Made by a program: the position numbers and the translations under genes. The notes under the pieces were generated by a model. The model was not told the origin of the DNA and did no database searches. It saw nothing but the letters and a program-made list of their open reading frames with translations. From positions 372,001 through 436,000 of the forward strand of contig JAZDUA010000584.1 in assembly GCA_038098605.1 (NCBI GenBank): DNA of 64,000 nt, read 5' to 3'. The first letter of the stretch is position 1. Every line of letters starts with the position of its first letter. Of the stretch, positions 1-11,600 are shown piece by piece. This DNA comes from Gryllus longicercus (Eukaryota; Arthropoda; Insecta; Orthoptera; Gryllidae).

Positions 1-1141
1 GGGATAATCAGTATTAAAGGTCATTATTAAATAACTGCTACGACGCTCCACGTGTGTGTGTTATTGCTGGACCTGTGAAATGGTGTGATCATTCATTCAC
101 CTTGCATCCTAGGGAACTGAAGATGAACACCGCCGATTAATGTAAACCTTGGTATGGCTTAAGAGATAGTAGGCAACACAATAAACCTAGTACCTGCCAA
201 GCGAGCATTTGGATGCGCATGTGGTATGGATTAAGAGCTAACAAGCATCACAATAAAGCTAGTACCTGCTGAGCAAGCAGCGGGGTGCGCATGAGGCATG
301 GTTTAAAAGCCAGCGGAGGACAAAGGGGTTCGTGCCAGGTTCTCTCGCAGCCCTATCGTTTGCCCTGCTTCTCATTTCACCATTACTGCATCGTCTTTAA
401 AATATTACTCTAAACAGATGAACTAATGTTTATTGACACCCTACCAAACGCTCAATATGTCAGCCAGGCTATGTCGCGATATTTGTTGGGAGACAGTGTG
501 TAAGTCTGAATCGGAACCTGAGTTCTATCTGAATTTGTAAACGAACTCGAAAACGAATTTGTAGTACGAACGACATAGGATTGCGCACCTCGTTCCTCGA
601 TGTGCAGTTCAGGTTCCTTTCAATAGAGTGGTTGAAATTGGCATGTCATTGCTTGATTGACGGACTCAAACAGACAACACGTGAATAACGCCGTTCGCTC
701 TTCAGATCTATATTTGGTTCCTGGTCTGGTTTTGTTGTCCATAATAAACCTGTTATTTTATATGCTCATTCTAAAGTCAATTTCGTCTCATCAATATTTC
801 TAAAATATTGTGTGACAGTCTATACGTATGCCGGTGTTCGCTATTCTGCAAAGGTTCCATTTCGCATAGTGGTCGAAATAGTTGTCGGCCGTTGTCGGCC
901 ATTATGCTTATAAGCCTGCTTGCCCTTCATGTCGGCAATCATTTCACGCACTGCGAAGGTAATCTTTAGATTATCCGTTATATCGTGAGTGAGAAGAAAT
1001 TTCTGTTTTGAACATCAAACGTCCACCGCATCTGCATGGGTATCGAGAACTGGGGAGATATATTAATGCACTGGTCATATCTGCATACGAACTTGTCGAT
1101 GTATCCAACCAACAACTATCGATGCCGCAACTGGTTTCCAG
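1..1141. other. Upstream part of intron 1 of GMC copy A
   Basis: No exon is visible here. In copies B and C the first recognised coding exon ends about 1.35-1.5 kb before exon 2, so the matching exon of copy A is expected before position 1. Bases about 900-1000 align with sequence upstream of exon 2 in copy B (near 29324 onward). From 1008 to the acceptor AG at 1140-1141 the match to copies B and C is almost perfect (one difference). Bases 151-313 hold inverted minisatellite units, listed separately. I see nothing recognisable in 314-890. Confidence 0.6.
151..313 (-). repeat. Inverted units of the exon 1 donor minisatellite
   Basis: Read on the minus strand, this stretch matches the 72-bp units that follow exon 1 in copies B and C, including the exon-end and donor block and the linker with GCTTAAGCCATACC-like sequence. 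The motifs GGTATGG/GGCATGG recur at 151, 223 and 295, so the 72-bp period is kept exactly. About 2.2 diverged units are present. No exon 1 sequence lies next to them on either side. They point to an inversion near the 5' end of copy A or to dispersal of the repeat. Confidence 0.8.
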
Positions 1142-1413
1142 ATGTCTGCCACTGACGCCAACTGGGGCTATGCAACCGTGCCGCAAAACACCTCGTGCGT
1201 TAAGCTTGAAGACAGCCGGTGCGACTACGCCGTGGGGCACGCCGTTGGCGGAGGTACTGTCATCAACCACATGTTCGTGGTGCGAGGCAACAAACGCGAC
1301 TATGATTCCTGGGAGGAGATGGGCAACGAGGGATGGGGCTATGACAAACTCCTTGAATACTTCAAACTGGTAGAGGGAGTAGAGATTCCTAGCTTGCAGA
1401 ATAGTTCGTACAG
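1142..1413 (+). CDS. GMC copy A exon 2 (N-domain, GMC signature 1 region)
   Basis: Acceptor TTTCCAG ends at 1141 and donor GTGAGT starts at 1414. The exon opens in phase 0 with MSATDANWGY, matching the family pattern with NWxYxTxPQ after the first exon, and leaves two bases (AG) for the next exon. It holds CDYAVGHAVGGGTVIN, the FAD-contacting GMC signature 1 region, followed by RGNKRDYD, typical of the family. The usual GK or GR before the glycine run is replaced by GH. The nucleotide sequence is identical to copy B exon 2 as far as I can compare by eye. Confidence 0.9.
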
Positions 1414-4400
1414 GTGAGTGGAAATATATTATTGATCAGATGCAAGAGGTTAGATACAGAATCAGAATACTATATTGAAAATTAAAACGTATGAATTGCC
1501 ATGATATAGTGGTAATTATTGCAACTGCATTCATACAAAAGGGTGAAGAGATATTTTTATCCCCTTGAGGAAGACCGGAGAAATAACAGCTGAGCTATAT
1601 TTCTCGAATATAATAAGTATCAGTATCTTCGAGTATAATATTTCATATTTTGTCATTTAATTTATAACAGTGAAATCCAAATAGAAAATAAGTTTTCAAT
1701 TCCATTTTGTTAAATAATGTTTGACCTTGCACCAAGGAGTGTTCAATTCTTTTTCCCAAAAAATGTGTTTTTGTACATTAATACTGTAACGTTTCTCCGT
1801 GATCAATTAAAACCCACAATCACAGGTATTATTTAACAAAGACGTTTATTTGTTAACAATGCTACACTAAAAATACTTGATTTATTTACAGATATATTAC
1901 ACAGTCTTTGGGTTCTTCACTTGATTATTTTCCTTACACACGATTCCATTCTCTTGATTATTTATTTACACAGCTCACTTCTTCTAATTATTTATTTACA
2001 CTGTACACTGCAATCTGATTATTTATTTACACTGTTCACTTCTTGTACACTATCACACAGTCCGATGCACTGTCCACGGTCCACTGCGCTGACCACAATT
2101 CCCTGCGCAGACCAGGGTCCACTGCACTGCTCTTTACCGCGATGCACACTTCACAGCTCAGCTTCCATTGCAGACTTCAGACTGCTGACTGCTGTTCACC
2201 CACTGCACCACTGTTCACCGCAATGCACACTTTATAGCTCAGCTTCAGGCAGACTCCTGCATACTCACACTGACGTACTGACTGCTTACTCACTGATTAC
2301 ATACACTGACTGACTCGCGGCTGCTTACTACCGACAGCTCTCTGCGGCCGCCGGCAGCGGCGAATTTATACCTGGCAGGCGCTCGTCTCGACAAAACCGG
2401 CAGTTGCTCGACATTTCTACGCGACTCGCGAATAGCCCAGAACCACCCAGTTCAGGGGGAAAGGGGGGGGGGCGCCGGCAGATGACGCAATAAGCGCAGC
2501 GAATCCTCGCAGGTGATGCAATATTCCTTACAATACATTACTGTTTGCTATTTCTTCTCAAGACATCTTTAGTTTGAGGGGATATTGTCGCTGTCGCTGT
2601 CGTCCGTCACTCGCGTCTACATGTTTATTGCGAACAGCAAGTGGACGTCCTTCGGTTTGGGTTGCGACAGTGGGGAATTTTCTATACTTATTGCATAAAT
2701 AGATGAGTAGATAAAATTTCGGCAGTTGTCCGATCAATATACCAGGCGAATACCTTGGCCCTGACCTAAGAAACTGGCTATGGACCGCACGCGATGTTTC
2801 CATCCTGATTGTTGTCCCCTAATCTCCCCTTGCATACACACAGACACACACACATAAACCTGTACAACTCTACCGTACAGATGGGGAGACCAGACGGAAG
2901 CTTAGAGCTGGGTGGATCCCTGGAGAAATAAACCTCGAAGGCCGACGTTTTTACGTTCCAGCGGGGGTGGAACCACATGGCCGCCACCTTTTCGAGATAC
3001 AACTTGCACTACATTGACGTGCCTGATGGCCTAAGTGGTTGGCGCGTGGGCGTGTGTCCCCAGAGGCTACGCCGGGCCGGTGCCCGTCAACTACCCGTCG
3101 CACCAGACGCGCGTGGGCCAGCGGCTGCTGCGGGCGGCCGCGGAGCTGGGCGCCTCCAACGCCGACCCCAACGGCGCCAGCCAGAGCGGCATGTGGCGCA
3201 TCCAGGGCAGCACGCGCGGCGGGCGGCGCGCCAGCGCCTTCCGCAACTACCTGCGGCGCCGCCCGCCGCACCTGCAGCTGCGCGCGCGCGCCCTCGCCAC
3301 CCAGGTGCTCTTCCAGGGCGACCGCGCCGTGGGCGTGCGCTACTCGCGCGGCGGCCGCACCTTCGACGTCTTCGCCGACAAGGAGGTGCGTGGGACACGG
3401 CGCCCGTGGCAGGGCAGCGGAGGGGGCGGGTCCCGAAAGTATTTCAGATCAATTAAAACTCAGACATGCCATATACACTATGTGATCAAAAGTATATAGA
3501 CACGTCCAAAATGATGTTATGGTTTGGCCGTACTTTTCATGGAGGGAGCTTGCACTCCTTGTAGTTTTGCACAATCACGGCACTACGTTGATGTTTAAAA
3601 CACCTTCTTGCTTTCCACTGTTGAAGAGCAATTCGAGGATGGCGATTGAATTTTTCAACACGATCGAGCACCTGTTCATACTGGACGGTGTGAAGCGGAA
3701 TGGTAATACGACAATATAATCCGTGTAGTGGACTGGCCTGCACAAAGATCTGACTTTAATTCTATCGAACACCTTTGGGATGTTTTGGAACGCTGACTTC
3801 ATGCCAGGTCTCACCGACCTACATCGATACCTCTCCTCAGAGCATCACTTCGTGAAGAATGGGCTGCCATTCCCCAAGAAACCTTCCAGCACGCCGTTGT
3901 GGTTCGTGTGCCCATGTTCGTCTTTAAGTTCTTTCAGTACTGAGGGAGCTCGTAAGTCCGTAGCTGAATGAATCGGTACGGAGCTAGACTGCACACTGAT
4001 GACGCTGTCCGCTGTAAATGGGAGTCCATTGTGTTCCACTATATACACCATTCTCGTGCTAATTTCCCGGGGAAGGATTTGGAACTAGGAATAAGTCGGG
4101 TTCGGAGGTGATTATATTGGTGTATTATAATTCGATTAAATTTTTATAGAAGTGTTAATTTTGACAGGGAGCTTGACAATCAGAGAACCCTTGCTCTATC
4201 TGATACTGACAGTCATTACGGACTCACAGCCTCATGATGCAAGTGGAAAGTTATAACTTTCTACTGGCCATCTGCAGACAATAAGCAATCAGGACTATCC
4301 ATCTCACGAGAATATCCATTTACCAGTAGTGAAACCAATTAGCACTAAGTACTCGCATGACGCCACATCAAGGGTGTAGCGCAAATTCTCACTTTATAAG

Positions 4401-7233
4401 CTTTTACGTTCTCTTGGTCCTAAGTGGGGGGATGATTTTTAAAATCAGGATATTGAAAAATGCCCTATCATAAAGCAATTAAGAATATTTTTGAAATTCA
4501 TTTTTCTATAAGTATTCCTTTGTTCCTTACAGTGATGCGCCCTTTTGTAGTAGTGTTTCATTTAGCACAAGTTTGCTTACAGAAATTGCCATATTAGTAA
4601 TCATTCGTATAAACATGTCATTTTAGGTCCACGAGAACAGGGTGCAATTTATTCCATCATAGAATATCCTTTAATATTTATATCAGTATATCTGGTTTTT
4701 ATTGCTTGGCAACCCAAAAAACACCCCGATGACACTCATGATACATAAAGCCAGAGCGCACATCATGTTGTGCCCCGTTTACAAAAATTGTAATATTAGT
4801 AATCATTCGTATAAACATGTCGTTTTAGGTCCACGAGAACAGGGTGCAATTTATTCCATCATAGAATATCTTTTAATATTTATATCAGTATATCTGGTTT
4901 TTATTGCTTCGCAACCCAAAAAGCATTCCGATGACACCCATAACACAGAAAGCCAGAGCGCCCTTCGTGAAATTTCTCTGCGTTGGGGGTGAATGGTATT
5001 TTCTCCTTCTTGTCCAAATAGGTGATAGTCGCCGGCGGGCCGGTGAATTCCCCGGCGTTGCTCCTGAGATCTGGAGTGGGTCCACGCAGCCACCTCGAGC
5101 AACTAGGAATCCCCGTCGTCAAAGATTTGCCCGTTGGCTATAACCTCCAGGTATATTCATCCAATATTAAGTCCATTCCAAACAGCATGGAATAGTCTAG
5201 TAAAATATTTAACTTACATGATTTATTCCACTCGCTTTTTACCACACTTTGACGTCCACGTTTTAATCGTCGGATCTTAATCTCAACCTATTTATGTCAA
5301 CACTAGCGTAACCCGTAGACCTTCTGCCGCTTTTTCCTCTTCTTTCTCTTTTTCCTCTTTTATCTTCCTCTTTGTCCTTGCGTCACTGACTCTCCGTCTC
5401 TTTGACTGTCTTGTCTCATCGTCTCCCCTTCTCTTCGTCCCTCTCTCCCTCGCTCTCCCTCTCTCTCACTCGCTTTCTCTTCCTCTACCTGTCTCCCTCT
5501 CTCCCTGCCCCTCTCACACACAATGAGTTGCAAATTCTGACCCTTGGTCTCGTTCGTTTTTAACGCTTCGTTTGCGAGTCATTAAATGATATAGAGTCAA
5601 AAATCTTGCCGTGTTTTGCGGGATGTAAAGATATAGGGATATCGCTGTAAAACAAAAACTGACTTTATCCATGGGTAGCGTCTGTAATGTGTTTAAATGT
5701 CATGCTCATAGAATAAGTATTTTAAAAGTTAAATCGGTTCTAACACACGGATTGACAGGCAGTTAAGTTATATAAATATATGTTTGCATGTGCGCGAGGT
5801 GTTGGCAGGACGGCTATGGCAGACCGAATTAGGGCGTGTGGAGCAAATGAAGGAAGCGTTATAAGTGGGAGGTGCAGACAGAGCCGCAGTATGCATCAAG
5901 CATCCAAGCGGCAAGAAGCAGTACGGTTGAAAAATAGCTTGGAAAACTGGGACATATAAGCAAATTTACAGCAGCAAGAATGAACGCCAAAAAATGTATA
6001 TGTGTGGGATGGGAAAGTAGAAATGTTCTAATTATTCAATATCCAGAAAGTAGATAAACACAATAACTATTTTGTGTCGTACAGTAGAGAAAAGAATTTC
6101 GTCCATTCTTCGAAAAACGATGTAAATGTCATTATGGTTTTAAGTAAAGAACCTGCTAAACTTAAAATATCTTAATGATATCCAAACCGGTGCAACATCA
6201 TTTTACTTGTGGTTTATTTACCAAGTTTGTTTAAGTGTTTCTAATGTAACAGAGTTATGAGTAGAATATTCCACAGACGGACATCACATTTTCGGGTACA
6301 AAAGCGTGTATCTCTTCTCCCCGTAAAGCAACCTTAACAATTTTTGGAAAAGCGCTAATATACCTCTGTGTAGACAAGTGTGCTGAACACAGATTTTACA
6401 CAAAAAATTAAGATCCTATTTCTATACTGCAGTATAGGGAGTAAAAGTAAACACACCCTAAGGTATAAAAAAATTAAAAACTTGCAGCTAGTGTCAACCA
6501 GCCACGGTCGCTTCTACTGCTCTTTTTAACAACACAAATGATATTGGGAATGATTATCTGATTCTCTAAAAAATGTCTGCCATTATTGTAAATATTTATT
6601 AATTATCCTAATTTTGTTAGCTGTGACTTTGAAATAAATCATTACAAAAAAGCGAGTGAACAAATAATTTTCTTTTCCTTTCGGTATGAACTTCGGTGGG
6701 AACTTTTCGTTGCAAAGTGTTTCCACCTTCCTTTCCACAGGACCACGTTGGGCTGCCTTGGCTACTGGTCTCCATGAACACGTCTGAAGCGCCGTCCGTC
6801 CAGCGACTCCTAATCAACCCGCTCAACCTCGAGCAGTACAAGCTCTTGCACAGCGGCCCATACACGATGCTGGGGACGCTCGAGACGATCGGTTTGCACG
6901 ATCTGGAGGGCACTGACTTCCACTCCCCCGACTGGCCGCAGGTGGAGATTCTCTACAGCTCCATGTCGCCCGTCTTCAGCGCGAGGAGCGTGAAGCCTTT
7001 CAGATTTACAGAGGACACCTACAAAAAATTAATAGAGCCTGTTGGAAACACCCCGGTTTTTCAGGTATGAGCATGATAAGAGGAAACGTTGTATGTAAAC
7101 AAAGTGATTCTGAGTTCGTACTTGTTTCAAACTCCACTTAATATTTTAAAATTTTGTGGAAGCGTATCCTAGTATCCTTAATCCACTCTTGTAAAATCAA
7201 CACAGGTCTTGAAGAAATATATTATAACTGCTG

Positions 7234-7267
<34 letters not shown>

Positions 7268-8624
7268 CATCGTTATTTTAATTATAATTTTTATTATTAT
7301 TAACATTATTATTGTAGTTGGATATATAATCCTGATCTTAAAAGAAAAGGTACTGCTACTACTACGGTTGCCTTTTATGTTTCGGGATTTGGCAACCCTG
7401 GTGTTGCAATATGTCAACTGACAGCTCTATCGTAAAGTTCGATGTTTTGAGGTTATACGTACTCAGAACGTTTTGAGTACGCTATTTGTGTTGTTTACAG
7501 TAACTTAAAACATTCATCTTGGCCCAAAAATGGAATTAAATCGTGAACATTTTCGTGCGATTATTTTTTACAACTTTCGACGTGGATTAACTCAGCAACA
7601 GTGCATGGATGAACTTAATTCAATTTTTGGCGATGAAGCTCCATCAAGGACCAGTGTTTATCGATGGTATGGTGAATTCAATCGTGGTCGTAGTTCACTC
7701 CAAGGCAAATTTCGCGAAAGTCGTCCAAAATCAGTTGTTGTTCCAAAAACCATTGATGCGGTGCGTGAACTGATATTACAAGATCATGTGACCTATCGTG
7801 AGATTGAGACAACCTTAGGCATTAGTGGAACCAGCATACATCCAATATTGCATGAACATTTGACTGTAAAAAAAATTGTTTGCATTGGATCCCACACAAT
7901 TTGTCAATCGCTCAAAAAAAGGCTCGTGTCGATTGGTCGAAAGAAATACTCAAAAAATACGATCGCGGTGCTTCGAAACACGTCTATGACATCGTGACAG
8001 GCGATGAATCGTGGATTGACGCGTATGAGCCCGAAAGTAAACAGCAGTCGACTGTATGGGTGTTTCAAGATGAGCAAAATCCAACAAAAGTAGTTCGCGC
8101 ACGAAACACTTCCAAACAGATGGTCGCCTGTTTTTTCGGCAAAAATGGACAATAGAAAAACGCAGAACAGTCAATTCTGAGTGGTACACAACGATTTGTT
8201 TGCTAGCTGTCTTCCAAGAAATCAGGAAAACCAACCGCCGAAGACGGATCACTATTCACCACGACAATGCGAGCTCTCACACATCGGCTCAAACAACTGC
8301 ATTTTTGAGCACCCAAAACATTGATTTGATGAGTCATCCGCCGCATAGTCCTGACTTGGCACCGGACTTCTTTTTATTCCCGTACATAAAAAACAAACTA
8401 AGAGGTCAACGTTTTTCGACACCTGAAGAAGCGGTTGCTGCATTCAGAATGCATGTTTTGGAGATACCTCAATCAGAGTGGCAAAAGTTTTTCGACAATT
8501 GGTTCAAACGCATGCAAAAGTATATAGATCTTCTTGGGGAATATTTTGAAAAACAATAAAGTGATTTTCGATGATTAATATTTGTTTTTGTCCTCTAATC
8601 GTGAAATATAAAAGGCAACCCTCG

Positions 8625-8665
<41 letters not shown>

Positions 8666-11600
8666 CTACTACTACTACCACTACGACTGCTACTACTACT
8701 ACTACCACTACGACTGCTACTACTACCATTGCTACTACTACAATTGCTACTGCTACTACTATTACTATGAAAACTTCTATTACTGTGACTACTAATATTA
8801 CTATTACTTCTACTATTACTGTGACTACTACTATTACTACTGCTATTACTACTACTACTACTACTTGAATGCAAAAAAAATTGCATCATAATGTGCTATC
8901 TCTTTCAAATAAAATTATTTGTTACACCGCGTTACAGTGTGATGTAAGTCAAATAGAGGTTTTTTGCATTACCGAACATTGGTTGTCTCATAATGGTCTA
9001 AACACTCTCCAACTTCCTAGTTTTTACCTTGCAGGATCTTATTATATAGCGAGGGAATTAAATAAGGGCCCTGCTTACGGAGGTTCGTGTATTGACGTAA
9101 GAAATTATATTGTTTATATCTATGTTTGTCAGAAGTCAATTTATAAGCAGTTGAAAAAGTATAATTTGAAAAAGGGTTCTCACTGCCCTGAAGCACATTT
9201 TATAGAAGAGACATTTGAAGTTCAGGCTTTCATTTAAGCGTTCAAATGCCAACCTAACTGCGAATTTCAGGCGTTTTTATTTGCTAGGTGAACATTTCTT
9301 GACAGTAACTTTTGGGACAAAAACATACAATGAAAATATAATAATTATAAATGTGATGCAGCTATAACTTTTTAGCCCGAAAGTATCCTAAGACCACGGC
9401 TTGTGTCAGGGCGATGTTTCATGAACGTGGATGTTTTGCAGTATCTCGGTGTGCGTGTGTGCAGGCGACAGCGTGTGTCAGGGCGATGTTTCATGAAGGG
9501 GGATGTTTTGCAGTATGTCGGTGCGCGTGTATGCTTGTGACGGCGTGTCTCAGGGCGATGTTCCATGAACGTGGATGTTTTGCAGTATGTCGGTGTGCGT
9601 GTGTGCAGGCGACGGCGTTTGTCAGGGCGATGTTCCATGAACGTGGATGTTTTGCAGTATCTCGGTGTGCGTGTGTGCAGGCGACAGCGTGTGTCAGGGC
9701 GATGTTTCATGAAGGGGGATGTTTTGCAGTATGACGGTGCGCGTGTATGCTTGTGACGGCGTGTCTCAGGGCGATGTTCCATGAACGTGGATGTTTTGCA
9801 GTATCTCGGTGTGCGTGTGTGCAGGCGACGGCGTGTGTCAGAGCGATGTTTCATGAACGTGGATGTTTTGCAGTATGACGGTGCGCGTGTATGCTTGTGA
9901 CGGCGTGTCTCAGGGCGATGTTCCATGAATGTGGATGTTTTGCAGTATGTCGGTGTGCGTATGTGCAGGCGACGGCGTTTGGCAGGGCGATGTTCCATGA
10001 ACGTGGATGTTTTGCAGTATCTCGGTGTGCGTGTGTGCAGGCGACAGCGTGTGTCAGGGCGATGTTTCATGAACGTGGATGTTTTGCAGTATGCCGGTGT
10101 GCATGTGTGCAGGCGACAGCGTGTGTCAGGGCGATGTTCCATGGACATGGATGTTTTGCAGTATGTGCGTGTGCGTGTGTGCAGGCACGGCGTGTGTCAG
10201 GGTGATTTTTCATGAACGTGGATGTTTTGCAGTATGTCGGTGTGCGTGTGTGCAGGCGACAGCGTGTGTCAGAGCGATGTTTCATGAAGGGGGATGATTT
10301 GAGTATGTCGGTGTGCGTGTGTGCAGGCGACGGTGTGGCGTCTGCGCCCGCGCAGCCGCGGCCGTGTGTCCCTGCGGAGTGCCGACCCGGCGGACGCGCC
10401 GCTCATCGACCCGCAGGTAGGTATCGATATCTCAATCGACTTTAAGTTTCGATAATACAAAATTCCAAAATAAGTATGTGTATTAACAGTTTGAATGTGC
10501 GTCAACGACTTAAATCATTAATCACGAAAGTGTAGTGCAGGCTATATTACGAGAGTTGCAGATTTCAGTTGATATTTGAAATAGTCATGAGTGTAACCAG
10601 ACAACACGCTTTCAATTTCGATCGTTCTTGATGGCTTGTTTGTACCTGTGCGTTTTTACAGGGGGCTCGTTTGTACTTGTGAGTTTTTTTCTCTCAAGGA
10701 TCGCGATTGTTGCTCTTTCTCTGCAATATCGGGGGAACGTGCTCTGTATTTGTTAGTATATTTGGTGTGTTTCGCTTTTGATATGCAGCATGGACTCTCT
10801 TAAAACAGATTTTTAATTAATAATAACCTTGTGGTTTCTACAACAGTCCAGACGCAGTGCTTTCGAGGTCCTTGGGATCGAGTCCCGACGGCTGGAGCAT
10901 TTTCGACGCTTTTCGCTAGGTGGAACCCGGTGTTTGATTTTGAAAATTTACGTAGGTGGAAAAATATCTCCGCAATCATACGCAGTACTTTTTGGACATT
11001 GCTTAACATTTTTTAAAATTTCTTGCCACGCTTGTAGATTTTGAAGATATGGAGGAGATAACCCCATTATACTCTTCAGTTGACTACAAGCTGCCTACTT
11101 GCGCGCCGACTGAGCGCGCGTGTCTCAGAGCGAGGAGGAAAAGATCGTGTCCTTCGCCCGTAATCTATCGCTATCCTAAATGCGACAACACAAGTGCGTT
11201 TTTTATTCCGCAAGAATATTGGGAAACGGGTGATTACCCGCTTTTGTAATTAGGACGCGATTGGTCGGTTCTGGGCTGTAGGCGTCGGGGCTTTCACACG
11301 TCAGTGTTTCTTCCGTTTGTTTGATTGTTTTATATGTGAACGAACATCTTGGAATATCACCGTGCTTCTTTAAATTGAGTAATGTTTAGTGTAACAGTTT
11401 ATTTTACCTCAGAATCGACTGTAATGGAAAACCACTTTTGGTTTAGAAGAATGTGTAGATCTGTCCTATATAAAACAATAAGAGATTATTTCAGCAACAT
11501 TTTTTGGAAAAAATAATTTTTAAATCTATTATTTTAGATTCCTTATTTTTCAATTATTTCCCAGAGGAATCATGGATACACTAAACAGCCTTTCATCAAT

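Larger units (their letters stand above)
3386..5021 (+). other. Intron 3 of copy A
   Basis: 1,636 bp against 939 bp in copy B. It contains a Tc1-like relic (3476-3895) and a 202-bp tandem duplication (4576-4980). Between them (3896-4575) I see nothing recognisable. It ends with CTTCTTGTCCAAATAG. Confidence 0.7.

Noticed and set aside
510..620. Small inverted repeat (GGAACCTGA and TCAGGTTCC) as a possible regulatory hairpin
   Set aside because: Nine-base arms about 100 bp apart are expected by chance at this scale.
2951..3398. Arg/Ala-rich frames on other frames and the antisense strand of GC-rich exons 3 (also 30460-30958, 59803-60304)
   Set aside because: Shadows of the GC-rich GMC exon; stop codons are rare in such sequence. 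The family pattern fixes the true frame.
8571..8889. Tyr-rich and Ser-rich open frames
   Set aside because: Translations of the TAC/ACT microsatellite.
9372..10148. 258-residue minus-strand open frame of repeated HRPDTR..CRLHTRTP units
   Set aside because: It runs through the 72-bp array; any open frame in a repeat whose period is divisible by three stays open. No start context, splice support or known family.
9399..10326. CRISPR-like spacing of repeats
   Set aside because: Units are directly adjacent and variable throughout, with no unique spacers, in a eukaryotic intron.
10850..10905. Possible tRNA-derived SINE head with GGGATCGAGTCCC
   Set aside because: Only a B-box-like core is visible; no A box, cloverleaf or second copy in the window.
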